Positions 35,112-43,949 of a stretch of DNA of 64,000 nt are shown here, one piece after another. Within the stretch, counting starts at the first letter, position 1. Each line of letters starts with the position of its first letter. Origin of the DNA: Agrobacterium tumefaciens (GTDB lineage: Bacteria > Pseudomonadota > Alphaproteobacteria > Rhizobiales > Rhizobiaceae); the NCBI RefSeq assembly GCF_017726655.1, contig NZ_CP072308.1, positions 1,550,001 to 1,614,000 of the forward strand, written 5' to 3'. Made by a program: the position numbers and the translations under genes. The notes under the pieces are model-generated. The model had not been told where the DNA came from, did no database searches, and worked only from the letters and a program-made list of their open reading frames with translations.

Positions 35112-35972
35112 ATGGCAAGCATTCTCACTAACGCTTCGGCGATGTCCGCTCTCCAGACGCTGCGCTCCATCTCCAGCGACATGTCCACGACGCAGGATCG
35201 CATTTCCACGGGCATGCGCGTCGGCGCCGCCAAGGACAACGCCGCTTACTGGTCCATCGCAACGACCATGCGTTCGGATAAGGGCGCTATCAGCGCTGCC
35301 CAGGACGCTCTCGGGCTCGGCGCCGCGAAGGTCGATACGGCTTATGCCGGCATGGATGCCGCAATCAAGGTCGTCACCGAAATCAAGAGCAAGCTCGTTA
35401 CCGCCACCGAACAGGGCGTTGACAAGGCAAAGGTTCAGGAAGAACTGAACCAGTTGAACCTTCAGCTGGCAAGCGTTGCCAACGGCGCTTCCTTCAACGG
35501 CGAAAACTGGCTGGTCGGCACCGCGGGCGCCAAGACCGTCGTTTCGGGCTTCGTCCGTGATACGGCCGGCGTCAAGGTTACGACCGCATCCTACACCACC
35601 GCTCCGCTTTTCGACAGCGTCGACCCGGCAACGGGCGCCGGCACGGGTGGCCTGCTGGCAAACACCATCGCGATCAACGTTTCGACGTCCACCGACCTTG
35701 CCGCCGACCTGACCACCGTGGAAACGGCTCTCAAGGCAATGCAGACATCTGCATCCAACCTTGGTTCGATCTCTGCTCGCATCGACCTGCAGCAGAGCTT
35801 CGCCGACAAGCTGGGTGACGCTCTCGAAAAGGGCATTGGTCGTCTGGTCGACGCCGACATGAACGAAGAGTCCACCAAGCTGAAGGCTCTGCAGACGCAG
35901 CAGCAGCTGGCAATCCAGGCTCTCTCGATCGCCAATAGCGACTCGCAGAGCATCCTGTCGCTCTTCCGTTAA
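35112..35972 (+). CDS. flaA: Flagellin FlaA
   Basis: 286 residues. Conserved flagellin ends: 'MASILTNASAMSALQTLRSISSDMSTTQDRISTGMRVGAAKDNAAYWSIATTMRSDKGA' and 'KGIGRLVDADMNEESTKLKALQTQQQLAIQALSIANSDSQSILSLFR'. It is the shortest of the four flagellins, with a compact central domain. As the first gene after fliP it corresponds to flaA, the major filament subunit in Agrobacterium. It has AAAGGGA before the ATG and its own terminator at 36106. Confidence 0.95.
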   Translation: MASILTNASAMSALQTLRSISSDMSTTQDRISTGMRVGAAKDNAAYWSIATTMRSDKGAISAAQDALGLGAAKVDTAYAGMDAAIKVVTEIKSKLVTATEQGVDKAKVQEELNQLNLQLASVANGASFNGENWLVGTAGAKTVVSGFVRDTAGVKVTTASYTTAPLFDSVDPATGAGTGGLLANTIAINVSTSTDLAADLTTVETALKAMQTSASNLGSISARIDLQQSFADKLGDALEKGIGRLVDADMNEESTKLKALQTQQQLAIQALSIANSDSQSILSLFR

Positions 35973-36105
35973 GAGCCGCGCTTCTCATAGCCCTTGGGGG
36001 CTGGGGGACAGATTTCTTCTCAGAGGCAATCGGGGGCTGACCGAACGCAGATGAGATAGAAGGCATAAAGGTCCGGAAGGCTGAACCGGACCCGATGCAT
36101 GCATG

Positions 36106-36147
36106 AGGCCGCATCCTGAAACGGGTGCGGCCTTATCTTTTTTTTAA
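36106..36147 (+). terminator. flaA intrinsic terminator
   Basis: AGGCCGCATCC (36106-36116) pairs with GGGTGCGGCCT (36123-36133) with one mismatch or wobble around a six-base loop; a long T-rich run follows. Confidence 0.85.
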
Positions 36148-36320
36148 ACATTTGAGGTTACGCGCGTGCGCGCGCAAGAGTTGCATTTTAAATATTGCTG
36201 CTGCTGAATTTCTTTTGCCGTTTATCGATTCATTAACCAAACCCGCGTTACCTAATGCTCATCGAAACGGTGAGCTAACGTTAAAAATCAGCCAGTTAGC
36301 AAGCATGATGCTGCGCACCG

Positions 36321-36370
36321 TTCCCGGTGAAACCGGAATGTCCCTTCTTTAATCAGCCATTCAAGGGGCA
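36321..36370 (+). promoter_or_regulatory. flaB structured leader sequestering the ribosome binding site
   Basis: A first hairpin joins TTCC-C-GGT (36321-36328) to ACCGGAA (36332-36338) with one bulge. Immediately after it, TGTCCCTT (36339-36346) pairs with AAGGGGCA (36363-36370), one G-U included, around a 16-base loop. The second stem covers the AAGGGG binding site nine bases before the flaB ATG. Confidence 0.6.
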
Positions 36371-36377
36371 CACTACT

Positions 36378-37343
36378 ATGACGAGCATTATCACGAATGT
36401 CGCAGCAATGTCTGCGCTCCAGACCCTGCGCTCTATCGGCCAGAACATGGAAACCACCCAGGCACACGTTTCCTCCGGCCTTCGCGTTGGCGAAGCTGCT
36501 GACAACGCTGCCTACTGGTCCATCGCGACCACCATGCGCTCCGACAACATGGCGCTTTCCGCTGTTTCCGACGCGCTCGGCCTCGGCGCCGCCAAGGTTG
36601 ACACCGCTTCTGCCGGCATGAACGCTGCGATCGACGTCGTCAAGGAAATCAAGGCAAAGCTGGTTACGGCGACCGAAGAAGGCGTTGACCGCACCAAGGT
36701 TCAGGAAGAAATCGGCCAGCTGCAGAAGCAGCTCGTATCGATTGCCCAGGGCGCGTCCTTCTACGGCGAAAACTGGCTGGTTGGCGCGGCAACCCTCGGC
36801 GCGGCAGCCCCTGGCACAGACCCTGACAAGTCGGTTGTTGCCGGTTTCGTTCGCTCGTCCGGCGGCGCCGTGGCCGTCACGACCACAAAATATGCTCTCG
36901 ACACCTCGGCCGCCGGCAACGTTCTGTTCGATTCGATCAACACCGCAACGGGCGTCCCTGGCACTGCTGGCATCCTCGGCACGACCGGTTCATTCACGAC
37001 GGTCGCCGCCCAGTCCGTTTACACGCTCGACATCACCCAGTACGCAGCCGCTGACCGCGCCACCAACATGGCCGAAGCTCTGACGATGGTTGAAAACGCG
37101 TTGAAGGCCATGACCAGCGCTGAAGCAAAGCTCGGCTCGCTCTCCATGCGTATCGGCCTGCAGGAAGATTTCGCTTCCAAGCTGTCCGACTCGATCACCA
37201 AGGGTGTTGGCCGTCTCGTCGACGCCGACATGAACGAAGAGTCCACCCGCCTCAAGGCTCTGCAGACGCAGCAGCAGCTCGGCGTTCAGGCCCTGTCTAT
37301 TGCCAACAGCGACTCGCAGAGCATCCTGACGCTCTTCCGTTAA
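36378..37343 (+). CDS. flaB: Flagellin FlaB
   Basis: 321 residues from the ATG at 36378 (MTSIITNVAAMSALQ), with AAGGGG upstream; the in-frame ORF to 36327 runs through the leader hairpins and is not flagellin-like. Ends match FlaA and FlaC: 'QAHVSSGLRVGEAADNAAYWSIATTMRSDNMALSAVSDALGLGAAKVDT' and 'KGVGRLVDADMNEESTRLKALQTQQQLGVQAL'. The centre differs in sequence and length. Minor filament subunit by analogy with A. tumefaciens. Confidence 0.95.
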   Translation: MTSIITNVAAMSALQTLRSIGQNMETTQAHVSSGLRVGEAADNAAYWSIATTMRSDNMALSAVSDALGLGAAKVDTASAGMNAAIDVVKEIKAKLVTATEEGVDRTKVQEEIGQLQKQLVSIAQGASFYGENWLVGAATLGAAAPGTDPDKSVVAGFVRSSGGAVAVTTTKYALDTSAAGNVLFDSINTATGVPGTAGILGTTGSFTTVAAQSVYTLDITQYAAADRATNMAEALTMVENALKAMTSAEAKLGSLSMRIGLQEDFASKLSDSITKGVGRLVDADMNEESTRLKALQTQQQLGVQALSIANSDSQSILTLFR

Positions 37344-37368
37344 TCGGTAGCATACAATCGGAACCATC

Positions 37369-37393
37369 AACCGCGCCGAAAGGCGCGGTTTTT
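37369..37393 (+). terminator. flaB intrinsic terminator
   Basis: AACCGCGCC (37369-37377), a GAAA tetraloop, then GGCGCGGTT (37382-37390), followed by TTT. Confidence 0.85.
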
Positions 37394-37531
37394 GTTTATA
37401 CGCTCACCTGCGCAATTGAAAAAATTTTCGATTAAGAGATCATTAACCAAATCACGGCTAAATCGACGCATCGAAACGACTCGTTAACCAAGACGAAAAA
37501 GAGGTTAACAGGCATCACGCCGCGCTGTCGT
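37394..37531 (+). promoter_or_regulatory. flaC promoter region
   Basis: CATTAACCAAA (37441-37451) and ATCGAAACG (37470-37478), 18 bases apart, match the block before flaB. TCATTAAC (37440-37447) and TCGTTAAC (37481-37488) also match the words before flaD. No canonical sigma-28 promoter was recognised. Confidence 0.45.
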
Positions 37532-37580
37532 TTCCGGCGATCCCGGAATGTCCCTTCCTTTTAGCCAGCTCAGAGGGGCA
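37532..37580 (+). promoter_or_regulatory. flaC structured leader sequestering the ribosome binding site
   Basis: Hairpin TTCCGG (37532-37537) / CCGGAA (37543-37548), then TGTCCCTT (37549-37556) pairing with GAGGGGCA (37573-37580) with two G-U pairs around a 16-base loop. The second stem covers the AGAGGGG binding site just before the flaC ATG at 37584. Loop bases share an AGCCA word with flaB. Confidence 0.6.
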
Positions 37581-37583
37581 ATT

Positions 37584-38525
37584 ATGACAAGTATTCTTAC
37601 AAACATCGCCGCAATGTCGGCTCTTCAAACGTTGCGCGGCATCAGCAGCCAGCTCGAAGAAACCCAATCCAGAGTGTCTTCCGGCCTGCGGGTAAAGTCG
37701 GCCTCCGATAACGCCGCCTATTGGTCGATCGCAACAACCATGCGTTCCGACAACATGGCGCTCTCCGCCGTTCAGGACGCGCTCGGACTTGGCGCCGCCA
37801 AGGTCGATGTTGCCTATTCCGCGATGGAAAGCACCGTCGAAGTCGTCAAGGAGATCAAGTCCAAGATCGTCGCGGCAACCGAAGAAGGTGTCGACAAGAC
37901 GAAGATCCAGGAAGAAATCGATCAGCTGAAGAAGCAGCTCGAATCGATTGCGCAAGGCGCATCCTTCAGCGGCGAAAACTGGTTGCTGGGCACTGGCGCA
38001 AAGACCGTCGTTTCCGGCTTCGTGCGCACCGCGGGCGGCACCGTCAGCGTGACGAAAACCGACTACACGCTGGTCGACACCACCGCCGGCACGACGACCG
38101 CCAATGTGCTTTTCGGCCTGACAGGCACTCCCGCGACGCTTGATACGACGAAGGGCATCATCGGCCAGCCCGGCACGGCCTCCGGCATTTCCGTCTGGGA
38201 TATCGATCTCAAGCTGTTCAACGCGGCAACACCACCGACTTACACCATCGGTAATCTTCTGACCGATGTTGAAACCGCATTTCAGTCGATCAGCAGCGCG
38301 TCCGCCGCCCTCGGCTCGATCAAAATGCGCATTGGCCTTCAGGAAGACTTCGTCTCGAAGCTGACCGACTCCATCGACAAGGGCATTGGCCGTCTGGTTG
38401 ATGCTGACATGAACGAAGAATCCACAAAGCTCAAGGCTCTTCAGACACAGCAGCAACTGGGCATCCAGTCGCTCTCCATTGCCAACACCAGCTCCGAAAA
38501 TATTCTGTCGCTATTCCGTCAGTAA
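37584..38525 (+). CDS. flaC: Flagellin FlaC
   Basis: 313 residues from the ATG at 37584 (MTSILTNIAAMSALQ), with AGAGGGG upstream. Conserved ends: 'SRVSSGLRVKSASDNAAYWSIATTMRSDNMALSAVQDALGLGAAKVD' and 'KGIGRLVDADMNEESTKLKALQTQQQLGIQSLSIANTSSENILSLFRQ'. It is the third tandem flagellin, followed by a terminator and a tRNA gene. Minor filament component by analogy. Confidence 0.95.
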   Translation: MTSILTNIAAMSALQTLRGISSQLEETQSRVSSGLRVKSASDNAAYWSIATTMRSDNMALSAVQDALGLGAAKVDVAYSAMESTVEVVKEIKSKIVAATEEGVDKTKIQEEIDQLKKQLESIAQGASFSGENWLLGTGAKTVVSGFVRTAGGTVSVTKTDYTLVDTTAGTTTANVLFGLTGTPATLDTTKGIIGQPGTASGISVWDIDLKLFNAATPPTYTIGNLLTDVETAFQSISSASAALGSIKMRIGLQEDFVSKLTDSIDKGIGRLVDADMNEESTKLKALQTQQQLGIQSLSIANTSSENILSLFRQ

Positions 38526-38587
38526 GCGGCGCCCGATGGCTACGGGCGGTTTCGTCCCGCTCTGGCAGCAACAGAATATTCGGATAT

Positions 38588-38620
38588 GGAAACCGCGCTT
38601 CGCAAGGGGCGCGGTTTTCC
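38588..38620 (+). terminator. flaC intrinsic terminator
   Basis: GGAAACCGCGC (38588-38598) pairs with GCGCGGTTTTCC (38609-38620); the stem ends in T-rich sequence. It closes the plus-strand flagellar block. Confidence 0.75.
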
Positions 38621-38711
38621 TTTTGCTGACGATCGACCGATGCGCGCATGCGTCCACGATTTGGCCGATCAGCTTAACAACCGATATAAGTATTTGATTT
38701 TTCGGAGAGAA

Positions 38712-38786
38712 TGGTGCTGCTAGAGAGATTTGAACTCTCGGCCTCTCCCTTACCAAGGGAGTGCTCTACCCCTGAGCTATAGCAGC
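38712..38786 (-). tRNA. tRNA-Thr (anticodon GGT)
   Basis: On the minus strand the sequence folds as a cloverleaf: acceptor stem GCTGCTA/TAGCAGC, D-arm, anticodon stem CTCCC/GGGAG with loop TTGGTAA (anticodon GGT), and the T-arm GAGAG-TTCAAAT-CTCTC. CCA is encoded at 38714-38712. The 389-base gap between flaC and the next gene holds only the flaC terminator, this tRNA and short flanks. No integrase or repeat suggests it is an integration site. Confidence 0.95.
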
Positions 38787-38941
38787 ATCCGGTGCCGAAG
38801 CATTTGCTTCAGCATCAAGCGTGGCGGCCTATTGCCATAGGTTTTTGACGAGCGCAAGTCGCAAAACGATATTCTTCATCCAGCAGGGCAAAAAAGCGTG
38901 CCCCCTGTTGAAAAATGCATTTTTCAGATATTGCTCACTCT

Positions 38942-39208
38942 ATGAACGACCATCATGACAAACAGGCAACGGCCACCGTTTCCCGTGGCGCTTCTGACGA
39001 CGCCTCTGCAGCGCCGAGCGATGGCAAGGCCCAGGCGGGGCCTGGCGAAAAGGCGCGGCAACGGGAGGCGGAGCGGAAGGCGCGGGCGGCGAAGAAGCTG
39101 CGGGAAAATCTCCTGAAGCGCAAACAGCAGGTTCGCGCGCGCCGCGCGGGCGAGGAAGACCACACGGTTGGCCTGCCTGCCGCAAAAACGGACGAATCAT
39201 CTTCATAG
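38942..39208 (+). CDS. Small basic hypothetical protein upstream of murA
   Basis: 88 residues from the ATG at 38942 (MNDHHDKQATATVS); a start at 38915 would add nine residues. It is hydrophilic, with an Ala/Ser/Gly-rich disordered first half and an Arg/Lys-rich helix (KARQREAERKARAAKKLRENLLKRKQQVRARR). Similar short basic proteins are found before murA in Rhizobiaceae. The helix could bind nucleic acid, but there is no recognised domain. Function unknown. Confidence 0.65.
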   Translation: MNDHHDKQATATVSRGASDDASAAPSDGKAQAGPGEKARQREAERKARAAKKLRENLLKRKQQVRARRAGEEDHTVGLPAAKTDESSS

Positions 39209-39310
39209 ACAATTCAACCAGCATAAATTGAAACGCCGTGGAAACTGGTCTATGGACACGCCTTTCCACAAGGCAGGATAAGAAAGGCGGGCAAAGGCCC
39301 GTAGGGACGC

Positions 39311-40603
39311 ATGGATCGCATCAGAATTACGGGTGGCAATACGCTCAACGGCATCATTCCCATCTCCGGCGCCAAGAACGCGGCCCTGCCGTTGATGATC
39401 GCATCGCTTCTGACAAGCGATACGTTGACGCTCGAAAACGTCCCGCATCTGGCGGACGTGGAGCAGCTCATCCGCATTCTCGGTAATCACGGCGTCGATA
39501 TCTCGGTTAACGGCCGCCGCGAAAGCCAGGGCGAAGCCTATTCCCGCACCGTACATTTCACCTGCCGCACCATTGTCGATACGACAGCTCCCTATGAGCT
39601 GGTCTCCAAGATGCGCGCAAGCTTCTGGGTCATCGGCCCGCTGCTGGCGCGCGAAGGCCGCGCCCGCGTTTCGCTGCCCGGCGGCTGCGCCATCGGCACG
39701 CGACCGGTGGATTTGTTCATCGAGGGACTGCAGGCGCTCGGCGCGACGATGGAGATCGATGGCGGTTATATCAACGCCTCCGCGCCCAAGGGTGGCCTGA
39801 TCGGTGCCGTCTTTACCTTCCCGAAGGTTTCCGTTGGCGCAACGCATGTGATGCTGATGGCGGCAAGCCTTGCCCGCGGCACCACCGTCATCCACAACGC
39901 CGCCCGCGAGCCCGAGGTCGTCGATCTCGCCAACTGCCTCATCGCGATGGGCGCGAAGATCGAAGGCGCCGGCACCTCCACCATCACCATCGAAGGTGTC
40001 ACCTCGCTTTCCGGCGCGCGCCACCGTGTTCTGCCAGACCGCATCGAAACGGGCACCTACGCCATGGCGGTCGCGATGACCGGGGGTGACGTGGTGCTGG
40101 AAGGAACGCGGGCATCGCTGCTGGACAACGCGCTCGATACCCTCCGTCTGGCAGGCGCGACGATCAGCGAGACGGAAACCGGCCTTCGGGTCGTGCGAAA
40201 TGGCAATGGCATCCAGCCGGTCGACATCGTCACCGAGCCCTTCCCCGGCTTCCCGACCGACCTGCAGGCGCAGTTCATGGCGCTGATGACGCGCTCTCAG
40301 GGCGTCTCGCACATTACGGAGACGATTTTCGAGAACCGTTTCATGCATGTGCAGGAACTCGCCCGTCTTGGTGCCAAGATTTCGCTCTCCGGCCAAATGG
40401 CTCGCATCGAGGGTGTGTCCCGCCTCAAGGGTGCGCCTGTGATGGCGACCGATTTGCGCGCTTCCGTGTCGCTGGTGATTGCCGGCCTCGTAGCGGAAGG
40501 CGAGACCATGGTGTCACGCGTCTATCACCTCGACCGCGGTTTCGAGCGTCTTGAAGAAAAGCTCACCCGCTGCGGCGCACTGGTTGAGCGTGTCAGCGAC
40601 TGA
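39311..40603 (+). CDS. murA: UDP-N-acetylglucosamine 1-carboxyvinyltransferase MurA
   Basis: 430 residues, the usual length. The N-terminal '[34 protein letters not shown]' with the active Lys of 'SGAKNA' and the catalytic loop Cys in '[16 protein letters not shown]' are present. MurA adds enolpyruvate from PEP to UDP-GlcNAc, the first committed step of peptidoglycan synthesis, in the cytoplasm. The Cys in the loop predicts sensitivity to fosfomycin in the usual way. Housekeeping gene; not flagellar. Confidence 0.97.
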   Translation: MDRIRITGGNTLNGIIPISGAKNAALPLMIASLLTSDTLTLENVPHLADVEQLIRILGNHGVDISVNGRRESQGEAYSRTVHFTCRTIVDTTAPYELVSKMRASFWVIGPLLAREGRARVSLPGGCAIGTRPVDLFIEGLQALGATMEIDGGYINASAPKGGLIGAVFTFPKVSVGATHVMLMAASLARGTTVIHNAAREPEVVDLANCLIAMGAKIEGAGTSTITIEGVTSLSGARHRVLPDRIETGTYAMAVAMTGGDVVLEGTRASLLDNALDTLRLAGATISETETGLRVVRNGNGIQPVDIVTEPFPGFPTDLQAQFMALMTRSQGVSHITETIFENRFMHVQELARLGAKISLSGQMARIEGVSRLKGAPVMATDLRASVSLVIAGLVAEGETMVSRVYHLDRGFERLEEKLTRCGALVERVSD

Positions 40604-40714
40604 TCATCTCAACGCCGCTCATCCGCTTGCCCGTTGCAGACCGGGCCGTGACTGCCTATTTCAACTATCAGAAATAGACAGGGCGGCTCGTGGCCGCAGA
40701 AAAGGACGATAACG

Positions 40715-41155
40715 ATGAGCGGCCTCAAATTGCTGGCGCTGGATACCGAAGATCTCTCGATCATCTCGACACATTTGCAGGACAGCGTCTTCAAGCTGAA
40801 GGATGTTGCCTTCGAGCCGAAACACAGGCAGTTCACACTCTCCGCCAACCGTTTCGTCTGGGAGAGCACCACCAAAAAGAATACGCCGCCGGAACGCTGC
40901 CGCAGCGTGATTTTTCTGAAGCGCGTCTTGGCCGTGCGCTCGCAATCCATCAATCTCGCCGACAGGGAACAGGTGCTTTCGCTTCTGGCCGTGCGCTTCA
41001 TCCCCAATGGCGAGGGACCCGATGGCGTCGTCGAACTGGCGCTTTCCGGCGGGGGAACCATCGCCCTGGATGTCGAATGCATCGAGGCGCAGCTGACCGA
41101 TGTCAGCGGCGCGTGGGAAACAACCACAAAACCGCATCATCCCGACAGCGAATAA
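40715..41155 (+). CDS. DUF2948 family protein
   Basis: 146 residues: 'LKLLALDTEDLSIISTHLQDSVFKLKDVAFEPKHRQFTLSANRFVWE', then 'RCRSVIFLKRVLAVRSQSINLADREQVLSLLAVRFIPN' and 'VELALSGGGTIALDVECIEAQLTDVSGAWETTTKPHH'. These are the typical blocks of DUF2948, a conserved alphaproteobacterial family found between murA and hisD. No catalytic residues are obvious; function unknown. A hairpin after the stop (AACCGTCG 41154-41161 with CGACGGTT 41172-41179) may be a weak terminator. Confidence 0.85.
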   Translation: MSGLKLLALDTEDLSIISTHLQDSVFKLKDVAFEPKHRQFTLSANRFVWESTTKKNTPPERCRSVIFLKRVLAVRSQSINLADREQVLSLLAVRFIPNGEGPDGVVELALSGGGTIALDVECIEAQLTDVSGAWETTTKPHHPDSE

Positions 41156-41287
41156 CCGTCGCCAGCCGTCGCGACGGTTGCCTTTCCTTGCCGTTTCGAT
41201 TTATGCCACTTACCAGAGCCGCATTTTAAGCGGACAAGTTCGTGCACCTCGCGGGTTAACCCGCGGGGACTATGAAAGGGTAATGGC

Positions 41288-42586
41288 GTGGCAATCTGGC
41301 TGGAGCGGGCATCGGCTGATTTCGAACAGAAATTTGCGGCCTTCCTGACAACCAAGAGAGAAGTTTCCGAAGACGTCAACGCGATCGTTCGCGACATCAT
41401 CAATGATGTCCGTGATCGCGGCGATGCGGCCCTTGCCCATTATTCCCATAAATTCGACGGCATTGATTTTACCAAGGTTTCCATGCGGGTGACGGCGGAT
41501 GAAATCGACGCCGCGTTCTCGATGGTCGATACAAACGTCATCGAGGCGCTCGAACTCGCGGCGCGTCGCATCGAAAAACACCACGCGCGACAGATGCCGA
41601 AGGATGACATCTACGAGGACGATATCGGCGTCGGCCTCGGTTCGCGCTGGACGGCCATCGAGGCAGTTGGCCTTTATGTGCCCGGCGGTACCGCCAGCTA
41701 TCCAAGCTCCGTGCTGATGAATGCCGTGCCGGCCAAGGTCGCCGGTGTGGAGCGCGTTGTCATGGTCGTCCCCGCCAATGGCGGCGCGGTCAATCCCGCC
41801 GTGCTCGCGGCGGCGCGTATCGCCGGCGTTGAGGAAATCTACCGCATCGGCGGGGCGCAGGCTGTTGCCGCGCTCGCTTATGGCACCGAGACCATAGCGC
41901 CGGTTGCCAAGATCGTCGGTCCAGGCAATGCCTATGTAGCGGCAGCCAAGCGGCAGGTCTTCGGCACCGTCGGCATCGACATGATCGCCGGTCCCTCTGA
42001 AGTGCTTGTCATTGCTGACAGGGACAATAACCCCGATTGGCTCGCGGCCGATCTTCTGGCGCAGGCCGAACATGATCGCGGCGCGCAATCCATTCTCATC
42101 ACTGACAATGCCGAGCTCGGTAAAGCGGTTGAAGCTGCTGTCGAGCGGCAGCTGAAACGCCTCTCTCGTTCCGAAACGGCAGCGGCCAGCTGGGCGGATT
42201 TCGGCGCGATCATTCTGGTCGACAAGCTAACCGACGCCATTCCGCTTGCCAACCGCATTGCCGCCGAGCATCTGGAGCTTGCCGTCGATGATCCGGATAG
42301 CCTGATGGCCCATATCCGCAACGCGGGCGCAATCTTCGTTGGACGTCACACCCCTGAAGTTATCGGCGATTATGTCGGCGGTTCAAACCACGTTCTGCCG
42401 ACTGCGCGCTCGGCCCGCTTTTCCTCGGGCCTTTCCGTGCTGGATTTCGTCAAGCGCACGTCCATCCTGCGCCTAGGCCCTGATCAGCTGCGCCAGCTCG
42501 CGCCGGCAGCGATCACGCTCGCCCACTCGGAGGGGCTGGACGCGCACGCGCGCTCGGTCTCCATCCGCCTCAACCCGGAAAGCTAA
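41288..42586 (+). CDS. hisD: Histidinol dehydrogenase HisD
   Basis: 432 residues from a GTG at 41288. Family blocks include 'VGLYVPGGTASYPSSVLMNAVPAKVAGVERVVMVVP', 'IAGPSEVLVIADRDNNPDWLAADLLAQAEHD', the catalytic 'AEHLELAV' Glu-His pair, and 'VGGSNHVLPT'. It oxidises L-histidinol to L-histidine in two NAD-dependent steps at a zinc site. It is followed by UPF0262, a phosphatase, infA, maf and yacG, a conserved rhizobial order. Confidence 0.97.
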   Translation: MAIWLERASADFEQKFAAFLTTKREVSEDVNAIVRDIINDVRDRGDAALAHYSHKFDGIDFTKVSMRVTADEIDAAFSMVDTNVIEALELAARRIEKHHARQMPKDDIYEDDIGVGLGSRWTAIEAVGLYVPGGTASYPSSVLMNAVPAKVAGVERVVMVVPANGGAVNPAVLAAARIAGVEEIYRIGGAQAVAALAYGTETIAPVAKIVGPGNAYVAAAKRQVFGTVGIDMIAGPSEVLVIADRDNNPDWLAADLLAQAEHDRGAQSILITDNAELGKAVEAAVERQLKRLSRSETAAASWADFGAIILVDKLTDAIPLANRIAAEHLELAVDDPDSLMAHIRNAGAIFVGRHTPEVIGDYVGGSNHVLPTARSARFSSGLSVLDFVKRTSILRLGPDQLRQLAPAAITLAHSEGLDAHARSVSIRLNPES

Positions 42587-42589
42587 GCG

Positions 42590-43063
42590 ATGGCGTCAGG
42601 CGACTTCCGGCTCTGCGACGTGGTACTGGACGATAGCATCGGCCGGTCCACGCCCGACGTGGAGCACGAACGTGCCGTCGCGATTTTCGACCTGATCGAA
42701 GAAAATACCTTTGAGCCGGCCGGCCACGAGGGTGGGCCTTATCGGCTGTTCATATCGCTCGTCGATTCCAAACTCGTCTTCTCGATCAAGACCGAAGACG
42801 ACAAGGATGTCTCCACCCATATCCTGTCGCTGACGCCGTTCCGCCGCATCATCAAGGATTATTTTCTGATCTGCGAAAGCTATTACGAGGCGATCCGCTC
42901 CTCTACGCCAAGCCAGATCGAGGCGATCGACATGGGCAGGCGCGGCATCCACAATGATGGTTCGCAGACGCTGATGGACCGGCTGTCCGGCAAGATCAAG
43001 GTGGATTTCGATACTGCGCGCCGGCTCTTCACCCTGGTCTGTGTCCTTTATTGGCGGGGTTAG
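42590..43063 (+). CDS. UPF0262 family protein
   Basis: 157 residues, beginning three bases after hisD. '[36 protein letters not shown]' and '[58 protein letters not shown]' are the hallmark blocks of UPF0262, an alphaproteobacterial family without a known function. No signal or membrane segment. Placement after hisD and before a tyrosine-phosphatase-like gene is conserved. Confidence 0.9.
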   Translation: MASGDFRLCDVVLDDSIGRSTPDVEHERAVAIFDLIEENTFEPAGHEGGPYRLFISLVDSKLVFSIKTEDDKDVSTHILSLTPFRRIIKDYFLICESYYEAIRSSTPSQIEAIDMGRRGIHNDGSQTLMDRLSGKIKVDFDTARRLFTLVCVLYWRG

Positions 43064-43065
43064 AG

Positions 43066-43554
43066 ATGAGCGATCCTGCCGCAGCGCCGAATGAAGGACG
43101 AGCGCCGAAATCGGTCCTTTTCATGTGCGGCATGAATTCCATTCGCTCACCCATGGCGGAGGTCATCGCCAAACGGCTGGTGGCGCCCGGCATCTACATT
43201 CAGTCGGCGGGCGTTCGGGCGGGAGAGCGCGACCCCTTCGTGGATGCGGTGCTGGAGGAGCAGGGTTTTTCGCTCGGCAAACATAAACCGCGCACTTTGG
43301 ACGAGATCGAGGATGATTTTTTCGATCTGATCATTACATTAACCCCAGAAGCGCATCACGCCGCACTGGAACTGACGCGCTCGAACTCTCTCGATGTCGT
43401 CTATTGGCCCACCATGGATCCGACGGTGACCACGGGCACGCGCGAGCAGATTCTCGACGCCTACCGCGAGGTGCGGGATCATCTTGCAAAACTGATCGCC
43501 GAACGCCTGCCAAAGCGGCAGCAGCCGGTGGCGGATACGCTTTCAAAAGACTGA
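43066..43554 (+). CDS. Low-molecular-weight protein tyrosine phosphatase family protein
   Basis: 162 residues from the ATG at 43066 (MSDPAAAPNEG); an in-frame start at 43051 would overlap UPF0262. The P-loop 'CGMNSIRSPMAE' has the C-X5-R arrangement of LMW phosphatases and arsenate reductases. A late aspartate in 'PTMDPTV' could be the general acid. Substrate is unknown; it may act on phosphotyrosine or arsenate. It sits in the housekeeping run before infA. Confidence 0.85.
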   Translation: MSDPAAAPNEGRAPKSVLFMCGMNSIRSPMAEVIAKRLVAPGIYIQSAGVRAGERDPFVDAVLEEQGFSLGKHKPRTLDEIEDDFFDLIITLTPEAHHAALELTRSNSLDVVYWPTMDPTVTTGTREQILDAYREVRDHLAKLIAERLPKRQQPVADTLSKD

Positions 43555-43697
43555 AATTTGCCTTGGCGCGTTAAAATCAATCGCGATTTTCAAGCCGATG
43601 CTTTAGAGGTTCACAAATGTGCCGGGATTGTGTAGTTTCCGCGCAATTTTCCCGGACAGGACACGTCCGGCACTATCAACAGGAAGAAAACCCTTAC

Positions 43698-43916
43698 ATG
43701 ACAAAAGAAGAAGTCCTTGAATTCCCGGGCGTCGTAACCGAATTGCTGCCGAACGCAACATTCCGCGTGAAACTTGAGAACGAACACGAAATCATCGCCC
43801 ACACCGCTGGCCGCATGCGCAAGAACCGTATCCGCGTTCTCGCCGGCGACAAGGTGCTGGTTGAAATGACGCCTTACGACCTGACCAAAGGCCGCATCAC
43901 CTATCGTTTCAAGTAA
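43698..43916 (+). CDS. infA: Translation initiation factor IF-1
   Basis: 72 residues from the ATG at 43698, the normal IF-1 length; the in-frame extension to 43617 is the 5' leader. '[65 protein letters not shown]' is an OB-fold nearly invariant among rhizobia. It binds the 30S A site during initiation. Confidence 0.98.
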   Translation: MTKEEVLEFPGVVTELLPNATFRVKLENEHEIIAHTAGRMRKNRIRVLAGDKVLVEMTPYDLTKGRITYRFK

Positions 43917-43949
43917 TCCACGTTCCGCATCGGACGTCCGGGCCGCGCA

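Larger units (their letters stand above)
35973..36377 (+). promoter_or_regulatory. flaA-flaB intergenic region with flaB promoter block
   Basis: 405 bases with no gene. It holds the flaA terminator (36106-36147), then an AT-rich stretch. CATTAACCAAA (36231-36241) and ATCGAAACG (36261-36269), 19 bases apart, recur before flaC at nearly the same distance from the start codon, marking a shared promoter or activator block. The last 57 bases form the leader. Confidence 0.5.

Noticed and set aside
38712..38786. tRNA-Thr as an integration site for a genomic island
   Set aside because: No integrase, no repeated tRNA end and no change in gene character next to it; the neighbours are flagellin and core genes.
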